A DNA stretch of 64,000 nt, from contig JACPUU010000008.1 of NCBI GenBank assembly GCA_016192075.1, positions 1 to 64,000 of the forward strand, given 5' to 3'. Position numbers and translations under genes: made by a program. A model generated the notes under the pieces. The model saw nothing but the letters and a program-made list of their open reading frames with translations, was not told where the DNA came from and made no database searches. Source of the stretch: Bacteroidota bacterium. Its GTDB lineage: Bacteria > Bacteroidota > Bacteroidia > Flavobacteriales_D > Crocinitomicaceae. Positions 52,900 through 59,876 of this stretch are shown piece by piece (the first letter of the stretch is position 1; every line of letters starts with the position of its first letter).

Positions 52900-53391
52900 A
52901 TGTCCACGTTCCTTTTACTCCTGCTTTTTGCTGCAAATACGGTAAATACCCCGGCAGCGGATTTATGTCCTGAAAAAATGTTCCATATCTCCGGCACACT
53001 TTATTCCACTTCTGTTTACCAGGGTGGCATGTACCGGGGTGATGAAGACATGCCGCCTCAAATTCCGCTGGCTAATTTTACGCTATTGGCTGTCAGGTGG
53101 ATTGATGAAAAAACAATTCCAGAGGTAGCAGCAACGTTTACATCTGATGCAAACGGAAATTTTAAAGTAGCACTGCCAGCCGGAAAATATGGATTTGTAA
53201 CACAGGCTGAAAAAGAAAAACTCGCCCGCGGTCAGTGGCTGCCGCAGACAATTACTACCGATAACCTGGCCGAATCATACCATTGCTGGTGGGAACTTTC
53301 AACCAACGCACCAGTTGATCTGACCAATGATTCAGTAAATGGTATTACACTGATCAGGCATGAAAGTACCGTGTGCGGACTTTGTCCGTGA
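52900..53391 (+). CDS. Secreted small protein with carboxypeptidase-regulatory-like domain
   Basis: The 163-residue protein has a short signal peptide (MSTFLLLLLFAANTVNTPA) and then HISGTLYSTSVYQGG, AATFTSDANGNFKVALPAGKYG, a pattern of CarboxypepD_reg-like beta folds, and a Cys pair at the very end (CGLCP). No function is known. It is separated from the operon by 186 bp. Confidence 0.65.
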   Translation: MSTFLLLLLFAANTVNTPAADLCPEKMFHISGTLYSTSVYQGGMYRGDEDMPPQIPLANFTLLAVRWIDEKTIPEVAATFTSDANGNFKVALPAGKYGFVTQAEKEKLARGQWLPQTITTDNLAESYHCWWELSTNAPVDLTNDSVNGITLIRHESTVCGLCP

Positions 53392-53464
53392 GGGCAAAAG
53401 ATCTGTCAGGTTAATAAAAGCAGGTAGTTTTTTCATTGCTCAACTCTTGTTCACCCTGTATAAT

Positions 53465-53504
53465 GGGAGTGACCCGAACTCTCAAAATTCTGATCCTAAG
53501 TCAG
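53465..53504 (-). repeat. 3'-half fragment of tRNA-Leu(TAG)
   Basis: Forty bases match 59263-59302 with three mismatches. They cover the anticodon arm, short variable loop and T-arm of the intact tRNA-Leu(TAG) and end within the 3' acceptor. The D-arm and 5' acceptor are absent. It may be an attachment-site remnant or a relic of the tRNA array. Confidence 0.8.
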
Positions 53505-53614
53505 AGACGATGAAGCAGAAGTCTGTCGCTGCAAAAAATCCGAATTTATTTCCTAACTGAAACCGGCTGTGTAATAGTTCTTGATTTTTTTCGGGTATTG
53601 TTTTTACATTCAGA

Positions 53615-54682
53615 TTAAGCTTCACCATAAAGTGTTCCACGGATTTCTACCAGAATTTCCTCAATACCGGAAATGTTTGGAAAGTCAGGCAGCTTAGATG
53701 TTTCATAACATGCATCAATGCGACTAATCTGTTCATTTGCCCGCTCCACCAGCTCTTCGTACGAAAAAAGCCCCGAACGTATTTTCAAAAGGTAATCACG
53801 ATCAGGGCGACGAACAATTATTTTGCCTTCCCGTGCAATTTCTTCAGCCATATTCAAAAGTCTGAATGTATGCATCATGTTTTTTGCATCATAGTTCTTA
53901 CCATGATCCAGGGTATTCTCGTAACGAATCTCATTTCGTTTTTCTACCCAATCCCAATACTCCTTATAGTCTTTACAATAGCTGGAATAGCCATCCTTGT
54001 TATAACTCAAAACGGCGAGTGGCTGTATTCCCTTTTCTACCGAACTAAGTGAAATATCATTTGCCTCTGTCCCGGAACAAATTCCTCTCAAAAAGCCCTC
54101 TTTCAACTGGCTCTTATGATAGACTGCGTAAACATCCCGCATGTGATTTATTTTTACAAGTCCACACTCCTGCTGATGGTAATTCATCATCTCAAGCCAA
54201 CTTGCCAAAGGAATAGACCCCTGCCCATAAACCACCGAACAAAAATCCAAAACCGATTTTCGTTCTTTATCAATTGGATTTACAATTTTTTTGTTCAACC
54301 CTTTTGCCTTTTTAATTTGTGTTTGTGCGTATCCTGCAAATGCCTGCTTACAGAGTTTAGACAGGAATAATTCCGGTTTTAATAAATCCATTACCGGGTG
54401 ACGGTAAATCACGCAATCAGAAGGTGTGTTCAGCAACTCCAGAATATTGGGATTGTTTTTTGCCAACAGGTCAACAAAGCGTTTGAGTTCATAATAGACC
54501 TCATCGTTTGTTGCATTGTTTACCTGGTCAACATAATTCAGTCCGTAATACTGCCTTTTCGGAAGCAGAAAAACACCTTTCAGATCAGTGTCTGACTGCG
54601 GAGTATCCAGCCCATAAGCCTTGCTCCCGCTGATACAATCCAGCAGGAGCAGTTTGTTGGTTCTCAGAAATGGAATATCCAT
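53615..54682 (-). CDS. Pol-beta-superfamily nucleotidyltransferase
   Basis: The 355-residue protein has the MNT active site GSKAYGLDTPQSDTDLKGVFL (Gly-Ser followed by D-x-D) near residue 19, then a long helical region. It matches the predicted nucleotidyltransferase group found with RNA-repair genes. Substrate unknown; tRNA or a repair intermediate is possible. It follows the next nucleotidyltransferase by 3 bp, so the two are one operon. Confidence 0.82.
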   Translation of the reverse strand: MDIPFLRTNKLLLLDCISGSKAYGLDTPQSDTDLKGVFLLPKRQYYGLNYVDQVNNATNDEVYYELKRFVDLLAKNNPNILELLNTPSDCVIYRHPVMDLLKPELFLSKLCKQAFAGYAQTQIKKAKGLNKKIVNPIDKERKSVLDFCSVVYGQGSIPLASWLEMMNYHQQECGLVKINHMRDVYAVYHKSQLKEGFLRGICSGTEANDISLSSVEKGIQPLAVLSYNKDGYSSYCKDYKEYWDWVEKRNEIRYENTLDHGKNYDAKNMMHTFRLLNMAEEIAREGKIIVRRPDRDYLLKIRSGLFSYEELVERANEQISRIDACYETSKLPDFPNISGIEEILVEIRGTLYGEA

Positions 54683-54685
54683 GTT

Positions 54686-55459
54686 TTAATAACCTTTTAC
54701 TATTTGTATAAATAATGCGTCCAAATCCACTTCTTTCTCTTTTCGCCCGCGCAACGATTCAAAAACTTCTGCAGCCCTGGTCAATTCAGTCAAAATAAAT
54801 TCATTCAATGCCGTTTCAGCAAGGTGAATATAACTTTCTGTTTTGCCCGATTTTAAAACGACCAGTTCTTTTATACGTGCCTTCAGATTGGTATCAAAAT
54901 CAAGTTCGTTGACCATTGTTTCAAAAACAATGGGAGGAACAGCGTCTTTTTCCACAATCCATTTACAGGCAAGGCTTGCACGAAGAGCATAAAAAAGTTT
55001 TTTTAACTTAATTTCTTCCTTTCCATCCACATCAGCAAATGTATTTTTAGCCATTCCCAGGTAATGATTCATTGCCGCAATGGGCGCAAAACATTTTTCT
55101 GAATATTCTTTCAAAAGAGCAGCAATTCCCTTTTCTTCCCGGTAAACCACCGGGGATTGAACACGTTCCAGCAAAGCACCGTTTGATTTCCACATCAGCT
55201 TCAGGCATTTTTTGATATCCCAGCCGGTTATATCAAGCTCACCATCTTCAGACATAAATTCAATAGTATCCTTTTTTTCATTCAAACTCAAATACCAATC
55301 CGGATCATGACGATAAATCATCCGTACATCATAATCACTGTCTGGTGAAGGAAATCCCCAGGCACGTGACCCTGTTTCACACGCATAAAGAATCTTTACA
55401 CCAAAGGTATTTTCTATTTCACTGAGTTTATCTTGTATTCTCTTTTCCATTTTGTTCAT
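54686..55459 (-). CDS. YcgL-type Pol-beta-superfamily nucleotidyltransferase
   Basis: The 257-residue protein (MNKMEKRIQDKL start; MEKR at 55450 is also possible) has GSRAWGFPSPDSDYDVRMIY, the G-S-x9-D-x-D catalytic set, then LDITGWDIKKCLKLMWKSNG. It is of the same broad family as the next gene but from a different subfamily. A longer ORF to 55645 would add a hydrophobic stretch unlike the family. Neighbouring tRNA genes make an RNA substrate attractive, though unproven. Confidence 0.82.
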   Translation of the reverse strand: MNKMEKRIQDKLSEIENTFGVKILYACETGSRAWGFPSPDSDYDVRMIYRHDPDWYLSLNEKKDTIEFMSEDGELDITGWDIKKCLKLMWKSNGALLERVQSPVVYREEKGIAALLKEYSEKCFAPIAAMNHYLGMAKNTFADVDGKEEIKLKKLFYALRASLACKWIVEKDAVPPIVFETMVNELDFDTNLKARIKELVVLKSGKTESYIHLAETALNEFILTELTRAAEVFESLRGRKEKEVDLDALFIQIVKGY

Positions 55460-55558
55460 TCTTAATCTGACAAGTATCCAAGATACCATTTTATCAAATA
55501 GCCTGATTTGTTTCATCTTCTTTTTTACATGTGTAAGAAAGAACAACAGCCCGGGAAA

Positions 55559-55588
55559 GAGCAACAAAATCTTCACTTGTTGTTGCTC
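55559..55588 (-). repeat. tRNA-spacer hairpin, type T, copy 1
   Basis: AGCAACAA/TTGTTGCT stem followed by CTCCGGACTCTTGC. The same hairpin plus tail (CTCCATACTCTTGC) recurs at 59677-59705 between tRNA-Pro and tRNA-Ser. A second perfect hairpin, ATCTGTTC-TTTT-GAACAGAT, lies at about 55614. Confidence 0.75.
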
Positions 55589-55682
55589 CGGACTCTTGCA
55601 ATAATCCGGCACTGATCTGTTCTTTTGAACAGATAAACACATCAAGAGACAGTTGCGTGCTTCAGTGAATACTGCAGTGCCC

Positions 55683-55823
55683 TGGTGGAAGTGACAGGAT
55701 TCGAATGCCGACGCTAAACGGTCGGCATCCTGATTGCAGCTCTTTGCAGCACATCAGGACCTATAAGCTCCCTAAGGAGACCTGATCTACAGTCAGGCGA
55801 GCCACCAGTTGCTCAACACTTCC
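55683..55823 (-). tRNA. tRNA-Tyr (GTA) interrupted in the T-loop
   Basis: Read on the minus strand: acceptor GGAAGTG/CACTTCC is perfect and CCA is encoded; the D-arm has GAGC/GCTC; anticodon arm CCTGA-CTGTAGA-TCAGG gives GTA; the variable arm is long, as for tRNA-Tyr. The T-stem is ATAGG/CCTGT, but the T-loop T-TCGAAT is split by 54 nt (55705-55758). Without the insert the gene is 87 nt including CCA. Confidence 0.85.
55705..55758 (-). repeat. 54-nt double-hairpin insertion in tRNA-Tyr
   Basis: On the minus strand the insert is a CCTGAT...ATCAGG hairpin (with CTGC inner pairing) followed by a perfect ATGCCGAC/GTCGGCAT hairpin with an 8-nt loop. It leaves both T-stem halves intact. Confidence 0.85.
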
Positions 55824-55994
55824 AATTATTGCACAATGAGTGGGCGAAGTGTCTAACCAACTAACTGATTATCTGTGCAAATACAAGTATTTAACAGCAT
55901 TAAATAGCAAGAACGAACTACTTTGAAATTTTGATCCAAAATCGATCATTCTTTTGGTAAAAAATGGCAAATGATTATTATGGTTAAGCCGAAT

Positions 55995-56345
55995 TTATCT
56001 CTTTTTTGCCTTCTTTTTACTTGCTTTTGCCTTGGAATTGAATTCCAAACATAACCCAACCCAATAGTCAAAAGCCTTTTTGGTCTTCATTCCTTCCTTG
56101 CTAATGAAAACATAACCCTTCATTGGCTTTCCCGTAAAATCCATTTGCCGACAACCGACTTTCTCAAGTACGATTTCATCCATCAGCGGATCGATCCGAC
56201 ACATCATCTCATCCTTCACAACGCCAATACACATTTTTCCATTTAGCATGAAGCAAACTCCACCAAACATATTTTTCTCCTCTACTTTTGAAAGATCTGA
56301 GAGTGATTCTCGTATTCTATCGACTAATTTTTCATCAAACGCCAT
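55995..56345 (-). CDS. TfoX N-terminal-domain protein
   Basis: The 116-residue protein has NMFGGVCFMLNGKMCIGVVKDEMMCRI (in parts: MFGGVCFMLNGKM, IGVVKDE), the TfoX/Sxy N-terminal fold, and GYVFISKEGM. The C-terminus is a Lys-rich tail. Stand-alone TfoX_N proteins are common in Bacteroidota and need not be competence factors. It lies at the end of a 4-gene minus-strand operon (VOC, two SRPBCC, TfoX). Confidence 0.88.
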   Translation of the reverse strand: MAFDEKLVDRIRESLSDLSKVEEKNMFGGVCFMLNGKMCIGVVKDEMMCRIDPLMDEIVLEKVGCRQMDFTGKPMKGYVFISKEGMKTKKAFDYWVGLCLEFNSKAKASKKKAKKR

Positions 56346-56353
56346 GAATAAAT

Positions 56354-56800
56354 TTATTTCTTTTCTGCAAATTGTTTCAGGCCTGTAAAGAATTTTTTTA
56401 TCCCGATATCAGATTTTTTGCGAATCATCAATGCATCCATCAATTTACCTAAAGCACCAAACTTTACCGCATATTCCATTACTTGTTTCACTTTTGTCTG
56501 AGCTCCCACTTTTTCAAATGAATAGGTATGTTTTAATCCTTTTATCGGAAAAGAGCAATCTGTTAATTGATAGCTAAGTATTTCCTTGGGCTTAAATTCG
56601 GTAATTTTTTCTTCAAACCAATTTTTTCCATCTAACATCTCAACTTTGCGCTTCGCACCAATTCCTGTTTTCTCAATCGAAATCAAGGTTGATTTTTTTA
56701 CTGTCGGATCATACTGATCCAACAAACCAGGAGTCACCAAAATCTCCCAAATCTTTTCAATGTCGGCATTGATCGTAATTTCGTTTAATATTTTTCCCAT
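56354..56800 (-). CDS. SRPBCC-family (START-like) protein
   Basis: The 148-residue protein has INADIEKIWEILVTPGLLDQYDP and KVKQVMEYAVKFGALGKLMD, the helix-grip fold used for small hydrophobic ligands. It overlaps in type with the next gene and is only 6 bp away, so the pair arose by duplication. Ligand unknown. Confidence 0.85.
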   Translation of the reverse strand: MGKILNEITINADIEKIWEILVTPGLLDQYDPTVKKSTLISIEKTGIGAKRKVEMLDGKNWFEEKITEFKPKEILSYQLTDCSFPIKGLKHTYSFEKVGAQTKVKQVMEYAVKFGALGKLMDALMIRKKSDIGIKKFFTGLKQFAEKK

Positions 56801-56806
56801 TCCTGA

Positions 56807-57265
56807 TTACTTTTCTGCCAAGGTTTTTATGTTGGAAAGAATTTTACCTTGAATCCTACCCATCATTTTTTTCATCATCAAAACATTCATTATTTTCGCT
56901 ACGAATGTTGCGGGTACATAGTACGATTCGTTAATTATTCTGGTTTTATCTTCATCGATTTTTTCAAGGTAGAAGCAAAAACGGGGGTCTTTAAGCATTT
57001 TTGCCATCCCCATTGTGTCGTTCTCAATAACCCAAACTGTTTTTTTCTCATGAACAAGCTCAACCAGTTTTTCAGTCATGGTTCCTTTTCTTCCTTTATT
57101 GTCCATTTCACAAGTTCTTGTTTCACCTTGCTTATCCATTCGTCCCGTTGCTCTTATAACACCGGGATTTATTTTGTGAAGTAGGTTTATATCAGTAATT
57201 ATTGTCCAAATGCCCCCGATAGGTGCATTAATGGTGATTTCGTTTCGTGCTTGTAATTTGCCCAT
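56807..57265 (-). CDS. SRPBCC-family (START-like) protein
   Basis: The 152-residue protein has ITINAPIGGIWTIITDINLLHKINP and INESYYVPATFVAKIMNVLM, again a helix-grip fold. It is related to the neighbour at 56354. It is in the operon facing the GlxA-type regulator, so its expression may respond to the same signal. Confidence 0.85.
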   Translation of the reverse strand: MGKLQARNEITINAPIGGIWTIITDINLLHKINPGVIRATGRMDKQGETRTCEMDNKGRKGTMTEKLVELVHEKKTVWVIENDTMGMAKMLKDPRFCFYLEKIDEDKTRIINESYYVPATFVAKIMNVLMMKKMMGRIQGKILSNIKTLAEK

Positions 57266-57274
57266 GGAATAATT

Positions 57275-57643
57275 TTATTTCATTGAGTGAAGCGCCACTT
57301 TGTTTCCTTCTGTGTCTTCAAAGTGCGCCATGAAACCATTTGGGCCGATTGCAGTTTTTGGCATCAGAATTTTTCCACCTGCCTTTTCAACTTTTGAAAG
57401 CGCATTACTCAAATCGTCACCTCCATTTAGATAAATTAAAGACCCCTTAGTTGAAGGATCATAACCCTTTGCCTCAGTAATACAACCTCCAATACCATTT
57501 TGAAGATCGGCAGGAAAGAAAGCCGATTTCATTCCAGGCATTTCCATCGGCTGCATTTTAGCACCTAAAATGGTCTCGTAAAAATTCTTTGCTCTATCCA
57601 AATTTTTTACCGGTATTTCAAACCAGTTGATTGCGTTTTTCAT
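57275..57643 (-). CDS. VOC-family (glyoxalase/bleomycin-resistance-like) protein
   Basis: The 122-residue protein has WFEIPVKNLDRAKNFYETIL at the start and GFMAHFEDTEGNKVALHSMK at the end, the typical VOC repeat with metal ligands expected at these ends. It would bind or transform a small molecule. First gene of the minus-strand operon, divergent from the GlxA-type gene. Confidence 0.92.
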   Translation of the reverse strand: MKNAINWFEIPVKNLDRAKNFYETILGAKMQPMEMPGMKSAFFPADLQNGIGGCITEAKGYDPSTKGSLIYLNGGDDLSNALSKVEKAGGKILMPKTAIGPNGFMAHFEDTEGNKVALHSMK

Positions 57644-57677
57644 TTCTCTTTTTTTTATGATTAATATAGTACAAAAA

Positions 57678-57720
57678 TATTGTCCAAATCAATAAATCAG
57701 GCAGGGGAAATTAGACAATA
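57678..57720. promoter_or_regulatory. Inverted repeat between VOC operon and regulator
   Basis: TATTGTC (57678-57684) is mirrored by GACAATA (57714-57720) in the divergent promoter region, a candidate operator for the AraC-type regulator. Confidence 0.4.
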
Positions 57721-57727
57721 TGAAGGG

Positions 57728-57758
57728 TTGATATGGACAGCTCTTTTTGTTATCTTTG
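57728..57758 (+). promoter_or_regulatory. Promoter of the GlxA-type regulator
   Basis: TTG (57728-57730), 20-bp spacer, TATCTTTG (57751-57758), a full match to TAnnTTTG, 13 bp before the start codon. Confidence 0.75.
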
Positions 57759-57771
57759 AAAAAAAATCACG

Positions 57772-58770
57772 ATGAATCATCTTACCATTCTTGTTCCTGA
57801 TGGCCAACCTAATCCAATTACCATCATCAGTACTTACATGGCATTTATGCAGGCTGAAAAGCATCTTGTAATGAGAGGAGGAAAGCCCGTTTTTGAAAAA
57901 ATTGTACTTGCCGGCATTTCGGAAAAAGTAGACGTGTATGGGGGCTTGTTTTCTGTTACGCCTATTGAGGATATATCAAATGTAAAAAATACGAATCTTG
58001 TCGTTATCCCGGCATTTTTACCACAAACCAATACTGAGCAAAACATAAAGCAAAATAAAAAAATTGTGCAATGGATTGAAGACCAATATAAAAATGGAGC
58101 AGAAGTGGCTAGCTTATGCACGGGCGCATTTATACTTGCATCTACAGGATTGGTCGACGGAAAAAAGTGTTCTATACATTGGAATGATGCGAATGCTTTT
58201 AGGCAAATGTTTCCTAAGGTCAATTTGGTCGCGGATCATGTGATTACGCATGAACACGGTTTATATACTAGCGGTGGAGCATTTTCATTCATGAATCTGG
58301 TTCTCTATTTGCTAGAGAAATATTACGGAAGAGAAATGGCAATTCTTTGCTCAAAGCTTTTTCAGGTTGATATTGATCGCAGCAGTCAATCTCCATACAT
58401 CGTTTTTAATGGACAAAAATCTCATGATGACGAAATCGTCTTAAAGGCTCAGGAGTTTCTCGAAAAAAGCTCAATGGATAAGTTTTCAGTAGAAAAACTT
58501 GCGAAAGAGCTTGCTGTCAGTAGGAGAAACCTTGACAGGCGTTTCTTTAAGGCAACCGGAAATACTCCGACTGAATATTTACAACGTGTAAAGGTTGAAT
58601 CTGCGAAAAAACAACTTGAAATCTCGCGTAAAACAGTCCAGGAAATAATGTATGAAACAGGATATTCTGATTTGAAAGCGTTCCGCGAAGTGTTCAAAAA
58701 AGTGACGGGACTTTCTCCTTTGGAGTATCGAAACAAATACAATAAAGAGGCTGTTACTGCAAGTTCATAG
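57772..58770 (+). CDS. GlxA-type regulator: DJ-1/PfpI domain plus AraC HTH
   Basis: The 332-residue protein has a DJ-1/PfpI amidase-like domain (about 1-185) with the nucleophile-elbow motif ASLCTGAFILASTGLVDGK, and a C-terminal AraC HTH pair (about 225-325: KFSVEKLAKELAVSRRNLDRRF, VQEIMYETGYSDLKAFREVF). Such regulators often control the neighbouring divergent operon, here VOC-SRPBCC-SRPBCC-TfoX. The Cys of the elbow is present. Confidence 0.92.
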   Translation: MNHLTILVPDGQPNPITIISTYMAFMQAEKHLVMRGGKPVFEKIVLAGISEKVDVYGGLFSVTPIEDISNVKNTNLVVIPAFLPQTNTEQNIKQNKKIVQWIEDQYKNGAEVASLCTGAFILASTGLVDGKKCSIHWNDANAFRQMFPKVNLVADHVITHEHGLYTSGGAFSFMNLVLYLLEKYYGREMAILCSKLFQVDIDRSSQSPYIVFNGQKSHDDEIVLKAQEFLEKSSMDKFSVEKLAKELAVSRRNLDRRFFKATGNTPTEYLQRVKVESAKKQLEISRKTVQEIMYETGYSDLKAFREVFKKVTGLSPLEYRNKYNKEAVTASS

Positions 58771-58832
58771 TAGTCGTCCCAACTAAATCCTTCACAATGG
58801 AATTTCCGATATTTCAAAGAACTCAGCCACTC

Positions 58833-59081
58833 TTATCTATGCATTCGATGCGACTTTGATGTCTTTCTAACACGCTGTTTTCTCCGTTTTGGTTTTTTAA
58901 TTCTTAATTCGGCTTCCGGGAAAGGATTTAAGCTTTGCTGTCGTGCAATGGTGATGTAAAAAAGTTTAGTTAGTTTTCGTACTGTCTTTGCAACAGTTTC
59001 AGCCATTTCATCGCTCATGTTTTCCCAACCGGGCATACTTTTTACTTTTTTCGCAGTAGTAATGTGCTCTTCTTCTATCAT
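58833..59081 (-). CDS. Small basic protein of unknown function
   Basis: The 82-residue protein starts MIEEEHITTAKKVKSMPGWENMSDE, is helical, and ends with a highly basic tail (KKPKRRKQRVRKTSKSHRMHR) suggesting nucleic-acid binding. No family is recognised. It lies just after tRNA-Leu(TAG) in the same direction. Confidence 0.5.
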   Translation of the reverse strand: MIEEEHITTAKKVKSMPGWENMSDEMAETVAKTVRKLTKLFYITIARQQSLNPFPEAELRIKKPKRRKQRVRKTSKSHRMHR

Positions 59082-59256
59082 AAGTGCAAATTATTTCAAA
59101 TTTTGCTTTCTTCCGCAATTATAAAAATCCATCACTTAATTGGAGAGAAGTCGAACCAAAAATCACCCCTTTAAACCAGCAAATACCGACATTTTCAAAC
59201 AAAAAATGGCAGAAGACATCGTCAACCGCCATTTAGTTCGAACTAAAGTTCGACAG

Positions 59257-59330
59257 TACAGCGGGAGAGACTCGAACTCTCAAAATCCTGATCCTAAGTC
59301 AGGCGCGTATGCCAATTCCGCCACCACTGC
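59257..59330 (-). tRNA. tRNA-Leu (TAG) with short variable loop
   Basis: The 74-nt cloverleaf pairs GCAGTGG with CCGCTGT, has a Leu-type D-arm (TGGCGGAATTGGCATACGC), anticodon arm CCTGA-CTTAGGA-TCAGG and T-arm GAGAG-TTCGAGT-CTCTC. The variable loop is only ATTTT, whereas bacterial tRNA-Leu normally has a long variable arm. Confidence 0.85.
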
Positions 59331-59334
59331 ATTT

Positions 59335-59408
59335 CAGAGCGAGAATCAGGGCGAAAGTGAGGAGTTTGTTTTCTCCGCTCTCACACAGTTTCTCATTCTG
59401 ACCTTTCT
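59335..59408 (-). repeat. tRNA-spacer hairpin, type S, copy 3
   Basis: CAGAGCGAGAATCAGGGCGAAAGTG... pairs with ...CGCTCTCACACAGTTTCTCATTCTG. It is related to the two hairpins after tRNA-Leu(TAA) at 42.8-43.0 kb and fills the gap between tRNA-Cys and tRNA-Leu. Confidence 0.8.
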
Positions 59409-59409
59409 G

Positions 59410-59482
59410 AGACAAGGATGAGATTCGAACTCATACAAAACGGGTTTGCAATCCGTTGCCTTCGCCATTCAGCCACCTTGTC
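59410..59482 (-). tRNA. tRNA-Cys (GCA)
   Basis: The 73-nt gene has perfect acceptor GACAAGG/CCTTGTC, anticodon loop TTGCAAA, T-arm ATGAG-TTCGAAT-CTCAT and discriminator T. The closing pair of the anticodon stem (A31-C39) is mismatched. Confidence 0.93.
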
Positions 59483-59489
59483 AAACACA

Positions 59490-59547
59490 GAGCGAGAAAG
59501 AGAACGAGAGCGCAATCTCTTCGCTCTGATTCTCTTTCTCATTCCGA
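59490..59547 (-). repeat. tRNA-spacer hairpin, type S, copy 4
   Basis: CAGAGCGAGAAAGAGAACGAGAGCG pairs with CGCTCTGATTCTCTTTCTCATTCCG. It lies between tRNA-Pro and tRNA-Cys. Confidence 0.8.
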
Positions 59548-59553
59548 CCTTTG

Positions 59554-59653
59554 TCTGAGAGACAGGACTCCCTGTCTGCCTGTTGCAGACAGGCAGGGAA
59601 CCTGCAACCTCCTGCTCCCAAAGCAGGAAAACGACCAATCGTTATGCTCCCAG
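59554..59653 (-). tRNA. tRNA-Pro (TGG) interrupted in the T-loop
   Basis: Acceptor CTGGGAG/CTCTCAG pairs fully (one G-T), the D-stem is AACG/CGTT, and anticodon arm CCTGC-TTTGGGA-GCAGG gives TGG. T-stem GCAGG/CCTGT surrounds a loop TTC-GAGT that is split by 27 nt at 59571-59597. Without it the gene is 73 nt. Confidence 0.85.
59571..59597 (-). repeat. 27-nt hairpin insertion in tRNA-Pro
   Basis: On the minus strand it reads CCTG then CCTGTCTGC-AACAG-GCAGACAGG, a perfect 9-bp stem. It shares a CCTG start, a CTGCAA core and a CAGG end with the first hairpin inserted in tRNA-Tyr. Confidence 0.85.
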
Positions 59654-59676
59654 TTTTCAGCAACCGTTCGGGCAAC

Positions 59677-59705
59677 AGCAACAGAATCCTTCTCCTACTG
59701 TTGCT
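59677..59705 (-). repeat. tRNA-spacer hairpin, type T, copy 2
   Basis: AGCAACA/TGTTGCT stem followed by CCATACTCTTGC, homologous to 55559-55588. It ties tRNA-Tyr to the Ser-Pro-Cys-Leu array. Confidence 0.75.
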
Positions 59706-59727
59706 CCATACTCTTGCTGATTTTTTG

Positions 59728-59810
59728 CGGAAGGAGTGAGACTCGAACTCACAAATCCTTACAGATCGCCTGTTTTCAAGACAGGGTCCTCATCCAGCCG
59801 GTTTCCTTCC
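59728..59810 (-). tRNA. tRNA-Ser (TGA)
   Basis: The 83-nt class II gene has acceptor GGAAGGA/TCCTTCC, anticodon arm CCTGT-CTTGAAA-ACAGG, T-arm GTGAG-TTCGAGT-CTCAC and discriminator G. The D-stem is weak (about 2 bp). Confidence 0.93.
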
Positions 59811-59822
59811 TAATTTTTCGCG

Positions 59823-59854
59823 CACAAAAAAAGCACCTCGTTCGGGAGGTGCTT
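59823..59854 (-). terminator. Intrinsic terminator of mini-gene B
   Basis: AAGCACCTC/GAGGTGCTT stem with a T run on the minus strand, 23 bp past the stop of the 42-residue ORF and before the tRNA array. Confidence 0.85.
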
Positions 59855-59876
59855 CATACTAATTCTGTTTATGTAA

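Noticed and set aside
55683-55823. tmRNA or permuted tmRNA
   Set aside because: A complete tRNA-Tyr cloverleaf with GTA anticodon is present, and the extra sequence is two hairpins with no tag reading frame.
53615-59302. Prophage or integrative element with machinery
   Set aside because: No integrase, relaxase, portal, capsid or transposase was recognised; only the tRNA-half repeat hints at mobility.
59823-59854. Terminator of the minus-strand tRNA array
   Set aside because: It lies upstream of the array (before tRNA-Ser) in the direction of transcription, so it ends the mini-gene B transcript.
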